Positions 1 through 6,421 of a DNA stretch of 6,542 bases are shown piece after piece. The stretch is from the NCBI GenBank assembly GCA_031283515.1, contig JAITBS010000593.1, positions 1 to 6,542 on the forward strand, in the 5' to 3' direction. The DNA is from Planctomycetaceae bacterium (GTDB lineage: Bacteria > Planctomycetota > Planctomycetia > Pirellulales > Thermoguttaceae). The notes below the pieces were generated by a model. The model did not search any database. It was given only the letters and a program-made list of their open reading frames with translations, and had not been told where the DNA came from. Positions within the stretch are counted from its first letter, which is position 1, and the number at the start of each line of letters is the position of its first letter. Made by a program: the position numbers and the translations under genes.

Positions 1-84
1 AAATCCCACTGCGAATGGAACTACACCATAAAAAACAAAAAAATTAAAAAACAAAATATGGATACTTTATTTGAGCACAATCAC

Positions 85-1572
85 TTATTCGTGTTCGCGT
101 AAATCAAGGCAGATCATAAACAATTGATCACGAAGCAGCAAACGTCCGTCAACCATCGCCATCGGCGCCCAACAACCATGACCCTCAAGAACTTCTAACT
201 CAAAAAGCATCTGATAATTCGTAATACTTGCACTGCAAGCAGTCAGTTTACCGTTATCGTCCAGAATTAAAAACATTCCGTCAGCCAAAATATACGGACC
301 ACTGCCAAATCGCCCTTTGGCTCCGCTATGCCAGACAACATGTCCGTCTAAATCCAAACATACAAATTCCTTATCCCGTTGGCGAATCCCAAAAAGATGA
401 TTGTCAAAAAAAATCGGCGTTTGTTGTTCCGAACCAAACTGAGCATCTTTAAGCCGATAAAGTGTTGTTGACTTATAACCGCCGCGTTGCGATGAATCCG
501 CAACAATTTGCAACATGACCGAACCGCTTAAATAACCGCCGCAACAAAAAATCCGATTGTCCGGCAAAATCACCGGTGAAGGACAAGTTGCAATTTCAAT
601 TTGCCAGTCGGTTGTTGACCAAAGAATTTTACCATCCAACGCATCAACCCCAACAACTCCGCCTTTACCAAAATAAACAAATGTTTTGCGACCCTCCAAA
701 TCCATCGGAATAATCGACGAATGAGTCATCGTCCAACCTAACGGATTGGGAGTTCGCCAAATTTCCTTGCCCGTTGCACAATCAACCATCATTAACAGAA
801 CTTCAGGTCCTGCCGGCGCTAAAACAACAGCATCAGAAACCGTTTTAGAATGATCGGAACCGGAATGATTCGGACTGGGAACAATCAAGGGACATTGTCC
901 AGCATACCATTCCGGTTCGGTCGTTCCGTAATCGTGTTGTAAATCAATAAACCATTTTTCTGTACCAGTTATAGCATCCACACAAAGAACATGGCATTTC
1001 GGTCCCAATGAAACACAATATTTATCTGTAACCGATGGAACAGTACGAGACATTCCGTGATTTTTTTTGACCCGCACCGGATATGAAAACTGCCAAATTT
1101 CTTTTCCATCATCCAGCGAAAGACAACGCAATGCGTCACGAAAATGTTCCATATCATAATCAAGCAGGTAAACCCGCCCATTCCGAACCGCTGCCCCAGC
1201 AAAACCTTCACCCAATGGAAGTCCCCATAATTGAGTTGGTTTCTTGTTGGTAATCTCTTTTTTTAACTTAACCGTTTCCGCGTAAATAGCATCATGCCGG
1301 TCGCCGCGAAAATTTGACCACGTACCGGAAATAGAAGAAGATATTCCCGTACCAGAAATAAGTTCTCCTTTGATGGGAATGTACGGTTTGGATTCGGCAA
1401 CACTCTTTTGTGTCGGAATCCGAATCACTGCAGCAAAAGAATTTTGCGATGCTCCATTGAATTGAAATACCAACAAACGGATCAGACCAACTGTCAAACC
1501 AATGCCGGAAACAATCAGGAGAATAACTGTTAAAACCGTCGAAAACCGAATGATCGTTTGGGCTCGCATCAT
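85..1572 (-). CDS. Membrane-anchored PQQ-like (BamB-like) beta-propeller protein
   Basis: A 495-residue protein with one hydrophobic N-terminal segment (about residues 11-36), acting as an uncleaved signal anchor, so the rest should lie outside the cytoplasmic membrane. After a linker, 'WSNFRGDRHDA' (85-95) matches the W-x-NFRG opening of planctomycete PQQ-like propellers. Blade motifs of the D-x-x-x-G-K-x-x-W type recur at about 153-160 (DDGKEIW), 199-207 (DAITGTEKW), 264-272 (DCATGKEIW), 310-318 (DALDGKILW) and 407-414 (DLDGHVVW). This supports a seven- or eight-bladed PQQ_2-type propeller. No quinoprotein dehydrogenase catalytic signature was noticed, so a structural or binding role is likelier than PQQ enzymology; the ligand is unknown. 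The start is ATG-ATG. A GAGAAG lies directly before it, which suits the second ATG (1569) slightly better. It is the last gene of the co-oriented series, 96 bp after the peptidase gene. Class assignment is firm; function is not. Confidence 0.9.
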   Translation of the reverse strand: MMRAQTIIRFSTVLTVILLIVSGIGLTVGLIRLLVFQFNGASQNSFAAVIRIPTQKSVAESKPYIPIKGELISGTGISSSISGTWSNFRGDRHDAIYAETVKLKKEITNKKPTQLWGLPLGEGFAGAAVRNGRVYLLDYDMEHFRDALRCLSLDDGKEIWQFSYPVRVKKNHGMSRTVPSVTDKYCVSLGPKCHVLCVDAITGTEKWFIDLQHDYGTTEPEWYAGQCPLIVPSPNHSGSDHSKTVSDAVVLAPAGPEVLLMMVDCATGKEIWRTPNPLGWTMTHSSIIPMDLEGRKTFVYFGKGGVVGVDALDGKILWSTTDWQIEIATCPSPVILPDNRIFCCGGYLSGSVMLQIVADSSQRGGYKSTTLYRLKDAQFGSEQQTPIFFDNHLFGIRQRDKEFVCLDLDGHVVWHSGAKGRFGSGPYILADGMFLILDDNGKLTACSASITNYQMLFELEVLEGHGCWAPMAMVDGRLLLRDQLFMICLDLREHE

Positions 1573-1668
1573 CTTCTCAAAAAATAATCTCTGAAAATCT
1601 ATGAATCTCTGCGGATTCTACAGACAAAATTTTGCATAATTTGCGGACTGAAAAGAAACAGTTACATA
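1573..1668. repeat. Intergenic spacer with degenerate 'GCGGA' repeats
   Basis: This spacer separates the peptidase and propeller genes. Bases 1633-1655 (TGCATAATTTGCGGACTGAAA and on) match the core of the 31-bp direct repeats at 3157 and 3196, with about five mismatches over 22 bases. A second related piece, ATCTATGAATCTCTGCGGAT (1597-1616), lies beside it. These look like decayed members of the same dispersed intergenic family. No clear hairpin terminator or promoter could be picked out. Confidence 0.5.
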
Positions 1669-3111
1669 TTAAGGCAGGGTTATTTTAACGGTAACATCAC
1701 CAATATTGTCGGAAAGTTCCGACGGGAAATCATTGACCCGAAAAAATAATTCACCGGAAATATCGGCTGTCCAAATTTTACCAAGACCGATTTTTTGAGG
1801 TATGGCAAATCCAATACCCGATGTTCCTTCCTTTGCCAAAAAATATTCTTCTTGATCAGGAATTAGTGTTGCTAAAAGTGTTCCGATGGGAGTACCGCGA
1901 TAATAACGAAGTGTAACACCGTTTGGTTCTGAGTACCAGATTTTTGGTTTTTCGGCAAGTTGAAACCGTCCGGAAGCAGTGAAACAATAAGTTTTACCTC
2001 GTTCCAGCCGCACTCCAGAACTTTGCCAACCTTTATCCGCTCGAATTTGGAATTGGGTTTCCGGTAATGAAATTGGCAGGGCGTTTTTATTATAGTCAAT
2101 TCTTGTCCGTTCAAAATCGTAATCATAATCAAGATTCGTGATAAAATCAAGCCAGTCATTATCGAGATGATCTATTATTTCTTGAGGATTCCATTCGGGC
2201 TGTTCGTTCTGAACTTTTTTGATCAATAATGCAAGGAACCGTTTGGCAATATCGGCAGGTACGCCATTCAACTTCCATGCGATTTGACGGAAAGCAGTTC
2301 GGTAACGCGGGTGGTTCTCACAAAACACGGCAAACGCCCAACTCCAACCATAAGCCCTATTTTCATCATAATCTTCCGATTCAAGTTCGAATACTTCCTT
2401 TATTGTTCGGAGATGATTTTTCGTTAAATCACCCCGCACAAGATCAATACGTCCCCAACCGGATAATTCATAACGTGATTTTGGAAAATAGCCGAGAGTT
2501 AAAGATTCATTTTCTAAACGATGTGTTCCGAGTAATTCGGCGGTTCCTTCCCGATACCAAGGCGGTCCCCAGAACCCAAACGCATAACCCATAAACGCAT
2601 GAACTCCTTCATGAAGTAAAAGATGACGCCGGTAATATTCACTGTCTGGATTACGTACCCAAATCCGGCAACGTAACGCATAACCATTGCGAAGATTAGG
2701 AACTTGCCGAACCGCTCCGCTCGATTTGAATTTTTCAAAATCGTTGATCAGAAAACCTTCCACTTTAAACGTTTCGTAATTCTGAGGATTTAATTCAAAA
2801 TAATTACAAAGGAACGGAATGAGTTGATCGAAAAGTTTTGGTAATTCATCAACTTGTTTGGAGCCGGCAAGATCGGTATAAAGAATCAGATGTTTACTTT
2901 CTAGGCGGCGAATTCCAGATTGTTTTATTGCGGATTCGTCGAGAGGTATTTCCGTACTCCAATGTTTGCGAATTTCCCTGCCGGAATGTTCCGCAGCACT
3001 GGAAGAAATTTCCTCCGCCAAAATAATCGTTTCACGAAAAATTCCAAAATATAAAAAAATAATAAGAAAAAGAAATTGATTTTTTAACATGATCATAAAC
3101 TTCGGAATCAT
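1669..3111 (-). CDS. Secreted gluzincin-like metallopeptidase with C-terminal LecA/PA-IL-like domain
   Basis: A 480-residue exported protein. Hydrophobic residues 12-24 followed by 'ILAEE' look like a signal peptide. Residues about 70-300 form a peptidase_MA/DUF1570-like domain. HEGVH (167-171) fits the zinc motif HExxH, with E168 as the general base. REGTAE follows 16 residues later, where E188 matches the third ligand of the gluzincin 'EG-x-A' motif. Residues about 350-480 resemble the LecA (PA-IL) calcium-dependent galactose-binding beta-sandwich: 'GWQSSGVRLERG', 'GTPIGTLLA', then 'GELFFRVND' and 'GDVTVKI'. D461, E465, D468 and N469 fall where LecA has Ca ligands D100, T104, N107 and N108. 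A surface peptidase targeted to glycan or glycoprotein is inferred. The start is uncertain: Met at 3096 or 3090 also fits, and GAAG lies nine bases before 3090. The gene is 131 bp downstream of the sulfatase. Confidence 0.8.
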   Translation of the reverse strand: MIPKFMIMLKNQFLFLIIFLYFGIFRETIILAEEISSSAAEHSGREIRKHWSTEIPLDESAIKQSGIRRLESKHLILYTDLAGSKQVDELPKLFDQLIPFLCNYFELNPQNYETFKVEGFLINDFEKFKSSGAVRQVPNLRNGYALRCRIWVRNPDSEYYRRHLLLHEGVHAFMGYAFGFWGPPWYREGTAELLGTHRLENESLTLGYFPKSRYELSGWGRIDLVRGDLTKNHLRTIKEVFELESEDYDENRAYGWSWAFAVFCENHPRYRTAFRQIAWKLNGVPADIAKRFLALLIKKVQNEQPEWNPQEIIDHLDNDWLDFITNLDYDYDFERTRIDYNKNALPISLPETQFQIRADKGWQSSGVRLERGKTYCFTASGRFQLAEKPKIWYSEPNGVTLRYYRGTPIGTLLATLIPDQEEYFLAKEGTSGIGFAIPQKIGLGKIWTADISGELFFRVNDFPSELSDNIGDVTVKITLP

Positions 3112-3132
3112 AAACGTTGGAGATATTACCTT

Positions 3133-3146
3133 GCAATATTTCAGTG
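3133..3146 (+). repeat. Isolated copy of foldback-element end motif
   Basis: GCAATATTTCAGTG differs by two bases from GTAATATATCAGTG, the core of the terminal inverted repeat of the element at 6159-6419. The next bases (GATT against GAAT) continue the likeness. It sits just upstream of the peptidase gene and abuts the ATCAGCG repeats. It could be a remnant end of a related element or a shared motif of the intergenic repeat family. Confidence 0.45.
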
Positions 3147-3156
3147 GATTTTTTCA

Positions 3157-3187
3157 GCGTTTATCAGCGTAATCAGCGGACTAAAAA
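3157..3187. repeat. 31-bp direct repeat, copy 1
   Basis: This 31-base unit is identical to bases 3196-3226. Inside it the heptamer ATCAGCG occurs twice (TTATCAGCGTAATCAGCGGA). The copies are 39 bases apart with an eight-base gap. It lies between the sulfatase stop and the peptidase start, and so within or before the leader of the peptidase gene. Similar 'ATCxGCGTxATCxGCGG' strings are, to my knowledge, common intergenic repeats in several bacterial phyla. Confidence 0.85.
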
Positions 3188-3195
3188 ACGAATCG

Positions 3196-3226
3196 GCGTT
3201 TATCAGCGTAATCAGCGGACTAAAAA
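3196..3226. repeat. 31-bp direct repeat, copy 2
   Basis: This is an exact copy of 3157-3187. It ends 16 bases from the sulfatase stop codon. A degenerate third copy of its second half is at 1633-1655. No spacer-repeat periodicity beyond two units is present, so this is not a CRISPR. Confidence 0.85.
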
Positions 3227-3242
3227 CAGAGTTCTTTATCGT

Positions 3243-4793
3243 TCAAGGGACAACAACCTGTTTTTGGCGTATTTCCTGTAATTTTGTCCGTAATTCCTCC
3301 CAACGAGTTGATTCTTTTTCTGCGAGATTATTTTGTTCTCCGATATCGTTTTTTAATTCGTACAATTGCGGATTGGGATTATTTCCTGTTTCAATATGGG
3401 TGTTGCTGGAGATTGCCTGACCTTTCGGATTGGGCAGAATAACTTTTTGCGTGCCGTGCCGTAAACTGAACGATGCTCCGCCTAACACCAAATATTCACG
3501 CCCATAATTCGTTTCGCCGAGTAATGCCGGTAACACATTTTCACTGTCAGGAATTGCCGTTTCAGGAATTTCTTGACGCTTTGTTTGATTGGTGAGTGCT
3601 GCAAAACTTGCCGGAAGATCAATCAACGAAATTAACGCATCCGAAACTTTACCGGCGTTTGCCTTGTCCGGTAAACGTACAATAAAAGGGACACGAGTTC
3701 CCGCTTCAAACGCACTTCCCTTGCCGCCGCGAAGTAAACCGTTGGGTTTGTGATCGCCAAGCATCTCAATTGACCGATCAAGATAACCATCATCAACAAC
3801 AGGACCGTTATCACTTGAAACAATAATAATCGTGTTGTCTGTTAATTTCAACCGATCAAGCGTTTGCAATACCTCACCGACACTCCAATCAAATTCGACA
3901 ATCGCATCACCTCTTGCTCCCATTGACGTCTTCCCAACGAATCGCGGATGAGGAACTCGCGGCACATGAATATCATGTGTTGCGAAATAGAGAAAAAACG
4001 GTTTATCTTTATTGTTTTCGATAAAACGACACGCTTTTGCGGTGATCGTGTCGGCAATATTTTCGTCAACCCAGCGTGCAGATTTTCCGCCGGTCATGTA
4101 ACCAATACGGCTGATACCGTTGACAATTGTCATATCATGACCATGACTTGGATGTTGTTTGAGCAAATCGGGGTGTTCTTTTCCGGTGGGTTCGTTGCCG
4201 ACTTTTTCTTTGTAACTAACAGTAATCGGATCATTGGCATCAAAATTCGCAACGGAATGATTTTCAACAAAGACACAGGGAACACGATCACCGGTTGCCG
4301 GAATGATAAACGAATAATCGAAACCGATTTCGAGCGGACCCGGTTTAATTTCGCTGTTCCAATTGACTGGTGATTCTGGTGTTCCGAGACCGAGATGCCA
4401 CTTGCCGACAACACCATTTGTGTAACCGGCTTTTTTCAAAATAGACGGCAAGGTAACACTTTCGGGCGGGATAATCAATGCCGCGTCACCGGGCAAAATT
4501 CCTGTACCGCGTTTGCGCCAAGGGTAAATTCCAGAGATCAGTGCGAACCGTGACGGAGTGCAGGTTGCTGCAACAGAATGAGCGTCTGTAAAACGAATTC
4601 CTTCCGCCGCAAGACGGTCAATATTCGGCGTTTGAACCCGCACCGCACCGTAACAACCGACATCGCCATAACCAAGATCATCCGCCAAGATCAGTACAAT
4701 ATTCGGCAATTCCGCCGCCGTTACGGTTGTTACGGAAAGAACGGTAAAAAACAAAAACGTTGCGAAAATAAATCGGATCGTCATTCGGGTCAT
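3243..4793 (-). CDS. Exported Cys-type sulfatase (arylsulfatase A family, S1)
   Basis: A 516-residue sulfatase predicted to hydrolyse sulfate esters outside the cytoplasm. A signal peptide (MTRMTIRFIFATFLFFTVLS, then cleavage near 'TAAELPN') precedes the alkaline-phosphatase-like fold. Visible family features, numbered from this start: metal ligands D38-D39 in 'LADDLGYGD'; the C-T-P-S-R signature at 78-82, whose Cys78 must become formylglycine; K131 and H133 in 'KWHLG'; H273 in 'ATHDIH'; D328-N329 in 'SSDNGP'; and K358 in 'RGGKGSAFEAGTRVP'. The C-terminal 'LYELKNDIGEQNNLA' is also typical. Length is normal and the catalytic set looks intact. The frame stays open to 4850, but the ATG at 4793 is chosen because GGAG lies eight bases upstream and a proper signal peptide begins there. 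No sulfatase-maturing enzyme is encoded in the window. The substrate cannot be read from sequence; a sulfated polysaccharide is a reasonable guess. Confidence 0.95.
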   Translation of the reverse strand: MTRMTIRFIFATFLFFTVLSVTTVTAAELPNIVLILADDLGYGDVGCYGAVRVQTPNIDRLAAEGIRFTDAHSVAATCTPSRFALISGIYPWRKRGTGILPGDAALIIPPESVTLPSILKKAGYTNGVVGKWHLGLGTPESPVNWNSEIKPGPLEIGFDYSFIIPATGDRVPCVFVENHSVANFDANDPITVSYKEKVGNEPTGKEHPDLLKQHPSHGHDMTIVNGISRIGYMTGGKSARWVDENIADTITAKACRFIENNKDKPFFLYFATHDIHVPRVPHPRFVGKTSMGARGDAIVEFDWSVGEVLQTLDRLKLTDNTIIIVSSDNGPVVDDGYLDRSIEMLGDHKPNGLLRGGKGSAFEAGTRVPFIVRLPDKANAGKVSDALISLIDLPASFAALTNQTKRQEIPETAIPDSENVLPALLGETNYGREYLVLGGASFSLRHGTQKVILPNPKGQAISSNTHIETGNNPNPQLYELKNDIGEQNNLAEKESTRWEELRTKLQEIRQKQVVVP

Positions 4794-4800
4794 GATCTTG

Positions 4801-4806
4801 TCTCCA
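4801..4806 (-). promoter_or_regulatory. Ribosome binding site of the sulfatase gene
   Basis: On the minus strand the sequence TTTTGGAGACAAGATCATG places GGAG eight bases before the ATG at 4793. This decides the start against the longer open frame. The same TGGAGACAAG occurs again at 5431-5440 in the duplicated leader. Confidence 0.7.
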
Positions 4807-4873
4807 AAAGGAATTGTTAGAAATTGTTGTGGATAAACACACATATTCAAAGTTAATTATTGAGTCGATAATT

Positions 4874-5320
4874 TTACGACGTTTTAAATTTTCCGGATAA
4901 ACCTGCAATTAACAAGGTAATAATAAAACTTACGATAAATATAGGTACACTAAATAATGGAGCAGCAACTATTACCAATACCCACAAACCATCGCCGCTA
5001 GGTGGTATATCAAGATGTCCTCCCAAAATAAACAAATACGTTGCAATAATAGGTAAAAATCGTAATGCACCTAAAACAAAACAATAAAAAGATAAAACAC
5101 ATAAAATAATAGGGACAAGATTAAATATTTCAACAATAAGTAGAAATTTGAAACCTCCCTCTTTAGTTATAATATCTAAATAACGAGGATAGGAGCCAAA
5201 ACACAAATCACTACTAGTATTACTTATAAAAGGTAACAACAGTCCAAATAAAAAAAGTAATATGGCATTGACATGTTTCCGTGTCTTGGAAAAGTATTCA
5301 ATATTATTTTCTTTATCCAT
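4874..5320 (-). CDS. Small multi-helix membrane protein, unknown function
   Basis: A 148-residue protein I do not recognise. A short charged N-terminus (MDKENNIEYFSKTRKH) is followed by four likely membrane segments, about residues 18-34, 57-76, 78-99 and 112-140, and a short basic tail (GKFKTS). The connecting loops are polar and short (NTSSDLCFGSYPRY; HLDIPPSGDG). The start is well supported: AAGGAG lies eight bases before this ATG, whereas a TTG one codon earlier would be only five bases away. The ATG overlaps the TGA of the preceding small frame (TGATG), which allows translational coupling. The gene is much more AT-rich than the sulfatase: 15 of 60 bases at 5041-5100 are G or C, against 34 of 60 at 4501-4560. 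It may be a recent arrival. The sulfatase start follows 80 bases after its stop, so co-transcription is possible. Confidence 0.7.
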   Translation of the reverse strand: MDKENNIEYFSKTRKHVNAILLFLFGLLLPFISNTSSDLCFGSYPRYLDIITKEGGFKFLLIVEIFNLVPIILCVLSFYCFVLGALRFLPIIATYLFILGGHLDIPPSGDGLWVLVIVAAPLFSVPIFIVSFIITLLIAGLSGKFKTS

Positions 5321-5595
5321 CAAATAATCTCCTTGATTATAATAAAAAATGGAAAAAGTGGTTTGATTGCCGGAATGATTTCTTCTTTTAATCTTGAGGT
5401 AAACGTTGCGAAAATAAATCGGATCACCATCTTGTCTCCAATGAGTAGAAAAAGTAATTCCGGTAAATTATTTGATTGGTTTTTATTTGAACCATATTGA
5501 TAACATAAAAAAGGCATGTCATCAAGAGGTAGGCGATATTTATATTTCTCCGAAACATCACCGCCAAAACACCAAACAACACCAATTACCAGCAT
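5320..5595 (-). CDS. Doubtful small ORF containing a duplicated sulfatase leader
   Basis: An open frame of 91 codons with two unlike parts. Residues 1-55 (MLVIGVVWCFGGDVSEKYKY and on) resemble nothing I know and have no good ribosome binding site; AGG lies only three bases before the ATG. From residue 56 (ATG at 5430) the frame reads MVIRFIFATF, a copy of the sulfatase signal-peptide start, and it carries the same TGGAGACAAG upstream, with GGAG five bases from the ATG. Translation from 5430 would give a 36-residue hydrophobic peptide ending TGATG on the membrane-protein start. The region may be a leader peptide, a scar of a duplication, or a decayed gene. The ORF as a whole is AT-rich and may not be a real protein. 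Confidence 0.35.
   Translation of the reverse strand: MLVIGVVWCFGGDVSEKYKYRLPLDDMPFLCYQYGSNKNQSNNLPELLFLLIGDKMVIRFIFATFTSRLKEEIIPAIKPLFPFFIIIKEII
5401..5440 (-). repeat. Duplicated copy of the sulfatase translation start region
   Basis: Bases 5401-5425 are identical over 25 positions to 4755-4779, and 5431-5440 (CTTGTCTCCA) are identical to 4797-4806. The two blocks are separated by 5 bases here and 17 bases in the sulfatase gene. The copy covers the ribosome binding site, an ATG and codons for IRFIFATF. The sulfatase catalytic domain does not follow it. The two copies flank the AT-rich membrane-protein gene as direct repeats about 640 bases apart. Confidence 0.85.
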
Positions 5596-5698
5596 GAACC
5601 TGATTCAAAGTAACCCATTGGCAACGTAATATTTATGACAAAATGTTGACTGCCCTTTATAAATTTTGCGTGAATGATTACTCAATTTAAAGGTTGTC

Positions 5699-5730
5699 AT
5701 TGCGTTTTGAGTTTTATTTTGTAACGCAAT
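5699..5730 (-). terminator. Stem-loop across the lipoprotein stop codon
   Basis: ATTGCGTT (5699-5706) and AACGCAAT (5723-5730) form a perfect eight-base inverted repeat with a 16-base AT-rich loop that contains the stop codon. No run of T follows on the minus strand (GACAACCTTT comes next), so it is not a canonical intrinsic terminator. It may act as an mRNA 3' structure, or mean nothing. Confidence 0.3.
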
Positions 5731-6121
5731 TAAAATTCCATTTTTGACTTCCATTTTTGATTTCAAGGTTTAATTCGGGATTTTCGGCAGCCGATTGATT
5801 ATACTTTGCCGGAAGATATTGCGAAGCCTCGTTTTCCGGATCACGATAGGCGTTGATGGTAACAACATGTTCGCCGGGAATACATCCCCGTTGATCTTGA
5901 GTAAATAAAAGGGTGTATTCACCACGTTCATTAGTGTAACCAACTGAAGGGCGTTCACCGGATTTCGGTGAAAATTTAAGATGAACTCCCTTAACCGGTT
6001 CACCATCAATTGTTATAACACCGGAAACCGAAGCGGAGTTGGGACCGTTATTGCATCCGATAACAGTACAACCAATTACAAACAACAGAATTATCATAAC
6101 ATTTTTCTCGGAAACAATCAT
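5714..6121 (-). CDS. Lipoprotein with carboxypeptidase-regulatory-like (Ig-like) domain
   Basis: A 135-residue probable lipoprotein. Hydrophobic residues 9-22 end in a lipobox, T-V-I-G-C23 (an alternative is V-I-G-C18), followed by a short polar linker. The rest is one beta-sandwich domain of the carboxypeptidase-regulatory-like/DUF4198-like type common in planctomycetes: 'VSGVITIDGEPVKGVHLKFSP' (about 32-52), 'RPSVGYTNERGEYTL' (57-71), 'IPGEHVVTI' (81-89), 'LPAKYN' (103-108) and a closing strand 'LEIKNGSQKWNFN' (119-131). In this family such small lipoproteins often sit next to DUF1559 pseudopilin-like genes; none is in the window, and the upstream neighbour is non-coding repeat. The ATG at 6121 is chosen over an in-frame TTG at 6142 because AGGA lies eight bases before it and the signal peptide fits. 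Its job is unknown, perhaps surface adhesion or structure. Confidence 0.85.
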   Translation of the reverse strand: MIVSEKNVMIILLFVIGCTVIGCNNGPNSASVSGVITIDGEPVKGVHLKFSPKSGERPSVGYTNERGEYTLLFTQDQRGCIPGEHVVTINAYRDPENEASQYLPAKYNQSAAENPELNLEIKNGSQKWNFNCVTK

Positions 6122-6132
6122 TGTTATAGTCC

Positions 6133-6136
6133 TTTC
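6133..6136 (-). promoter_or_regulatory. Approximate ribosome binding site of the lipoprotein gene
   Basis: On the minus strand GAAAGGACTATAACAATG puts AGGA about eight bases before the ATG at 6121. This rules out the upstream TTG as the likely start. Confidence 0.55.
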
Positions 6137-6158
6137 TATCAATTAATTTTTATTGATA

Positions 6159-6419
6159 TTTTGTAATATATCAGTGGAATTATTATTTTTGATTCTTCAC
6201 TCCAGTGGAACTCCAAAGGTAGTCAACGTTTCGCCGAAACGTTTTAAACAATACGGCGTACTCGCCGACTTGCCCCTGTTGACGGACGAAAATGGGAAAA
6301 CCGGCTCAACCGTTGCGACCGTGGGTTTATTGTTTAAAACCCTTCGGCGAAAGGTCGCCTACCTGTTAATTTCCAACGGTAAACCAATTCAAAAAAAATT
6401 TCACTGATATATTACAAAT
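6159..6419. mobile_element. MITE-like foldback element, about 260 bp, no transposase
   Basis: The ends are inverted copies: TTTGTAATATATCAGTG (6160-6176) is perfectly complementary to 6402-6418, and the match goes on with single changes (GGAATT against GAAATT). Further in, 6219-6253 pairs with 6328-6362 at 30 of 35 positions, with a shared core TTTCGCCGAA and TTTTAAACAATA. Between end and inner arm the register shifts by only three bases, so nearly the whole element folds on itself around a centre near 6290. TA stands just outside both ends (6157-6158 and 6420-6421), as expected for a TA-targeting element such as an IS630/mariner derivative. TA is common here, so that point is weak. The 84-codon open frame across it (6153-6407) is a by-product of the arms. 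It sits immediately upstream of the lipoprotein gene, so it may carry or disturb that gene's promoter. Confidence 0.7.
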
Positions 6420-6421
6420 TA

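Noticed and set aside
1..84. AT-rich left edge as a promoter or terminator
   Set aside because: No stem or defined promoter elements could be supported in this low-complexity stretch.
2229..2594. Plus-strand 121-codon open frame inside the peptidase gene
   Set aside because: It is antisense to a gene with clear family motifs, with no binding site or recognisable domain.
3157..3226. Possible CRISPR array
   Set aside because: There are only two repeat units, with an eight-base gap and no cas genes. It fits a dispersed intergenic repeat better.
3948..4373. Plus-strand 141-codon open frame inside the sulfatase gene
   Set aside because: It is antisense to catalytic-domain codons of the sulfatase, so its openness is explained by that gene's composition.
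4855..4873. AATTAT/ATAATT inverted repeat just after the membrane-protein stop as a terminator
   Set aside because: The stem is only A and T, six pairs long, with no T run after it on the minus strand, so it is too weak to call.
5736..5760. 13-base tandem duplication (TTCCATTTTTGA twice) near the 3' end of the lipoprotein gene, possibly a frameshift
   Set aside because: The present frame ends in 'EIKNGSQKWNFN', which suits the closing strand of this domain family. Removing one unit gives an unrelated tail, so the current frame is taken as correct.
6153..6407. Plus-strand open frame of 84 codons across the foldback element
   Set aside because: It lies wholly over the inverted arms. Both strands read similar 'LFKT-x-RR' strings because of the inverted repeat, there is no ribosome binding site, and no family is recognisable.
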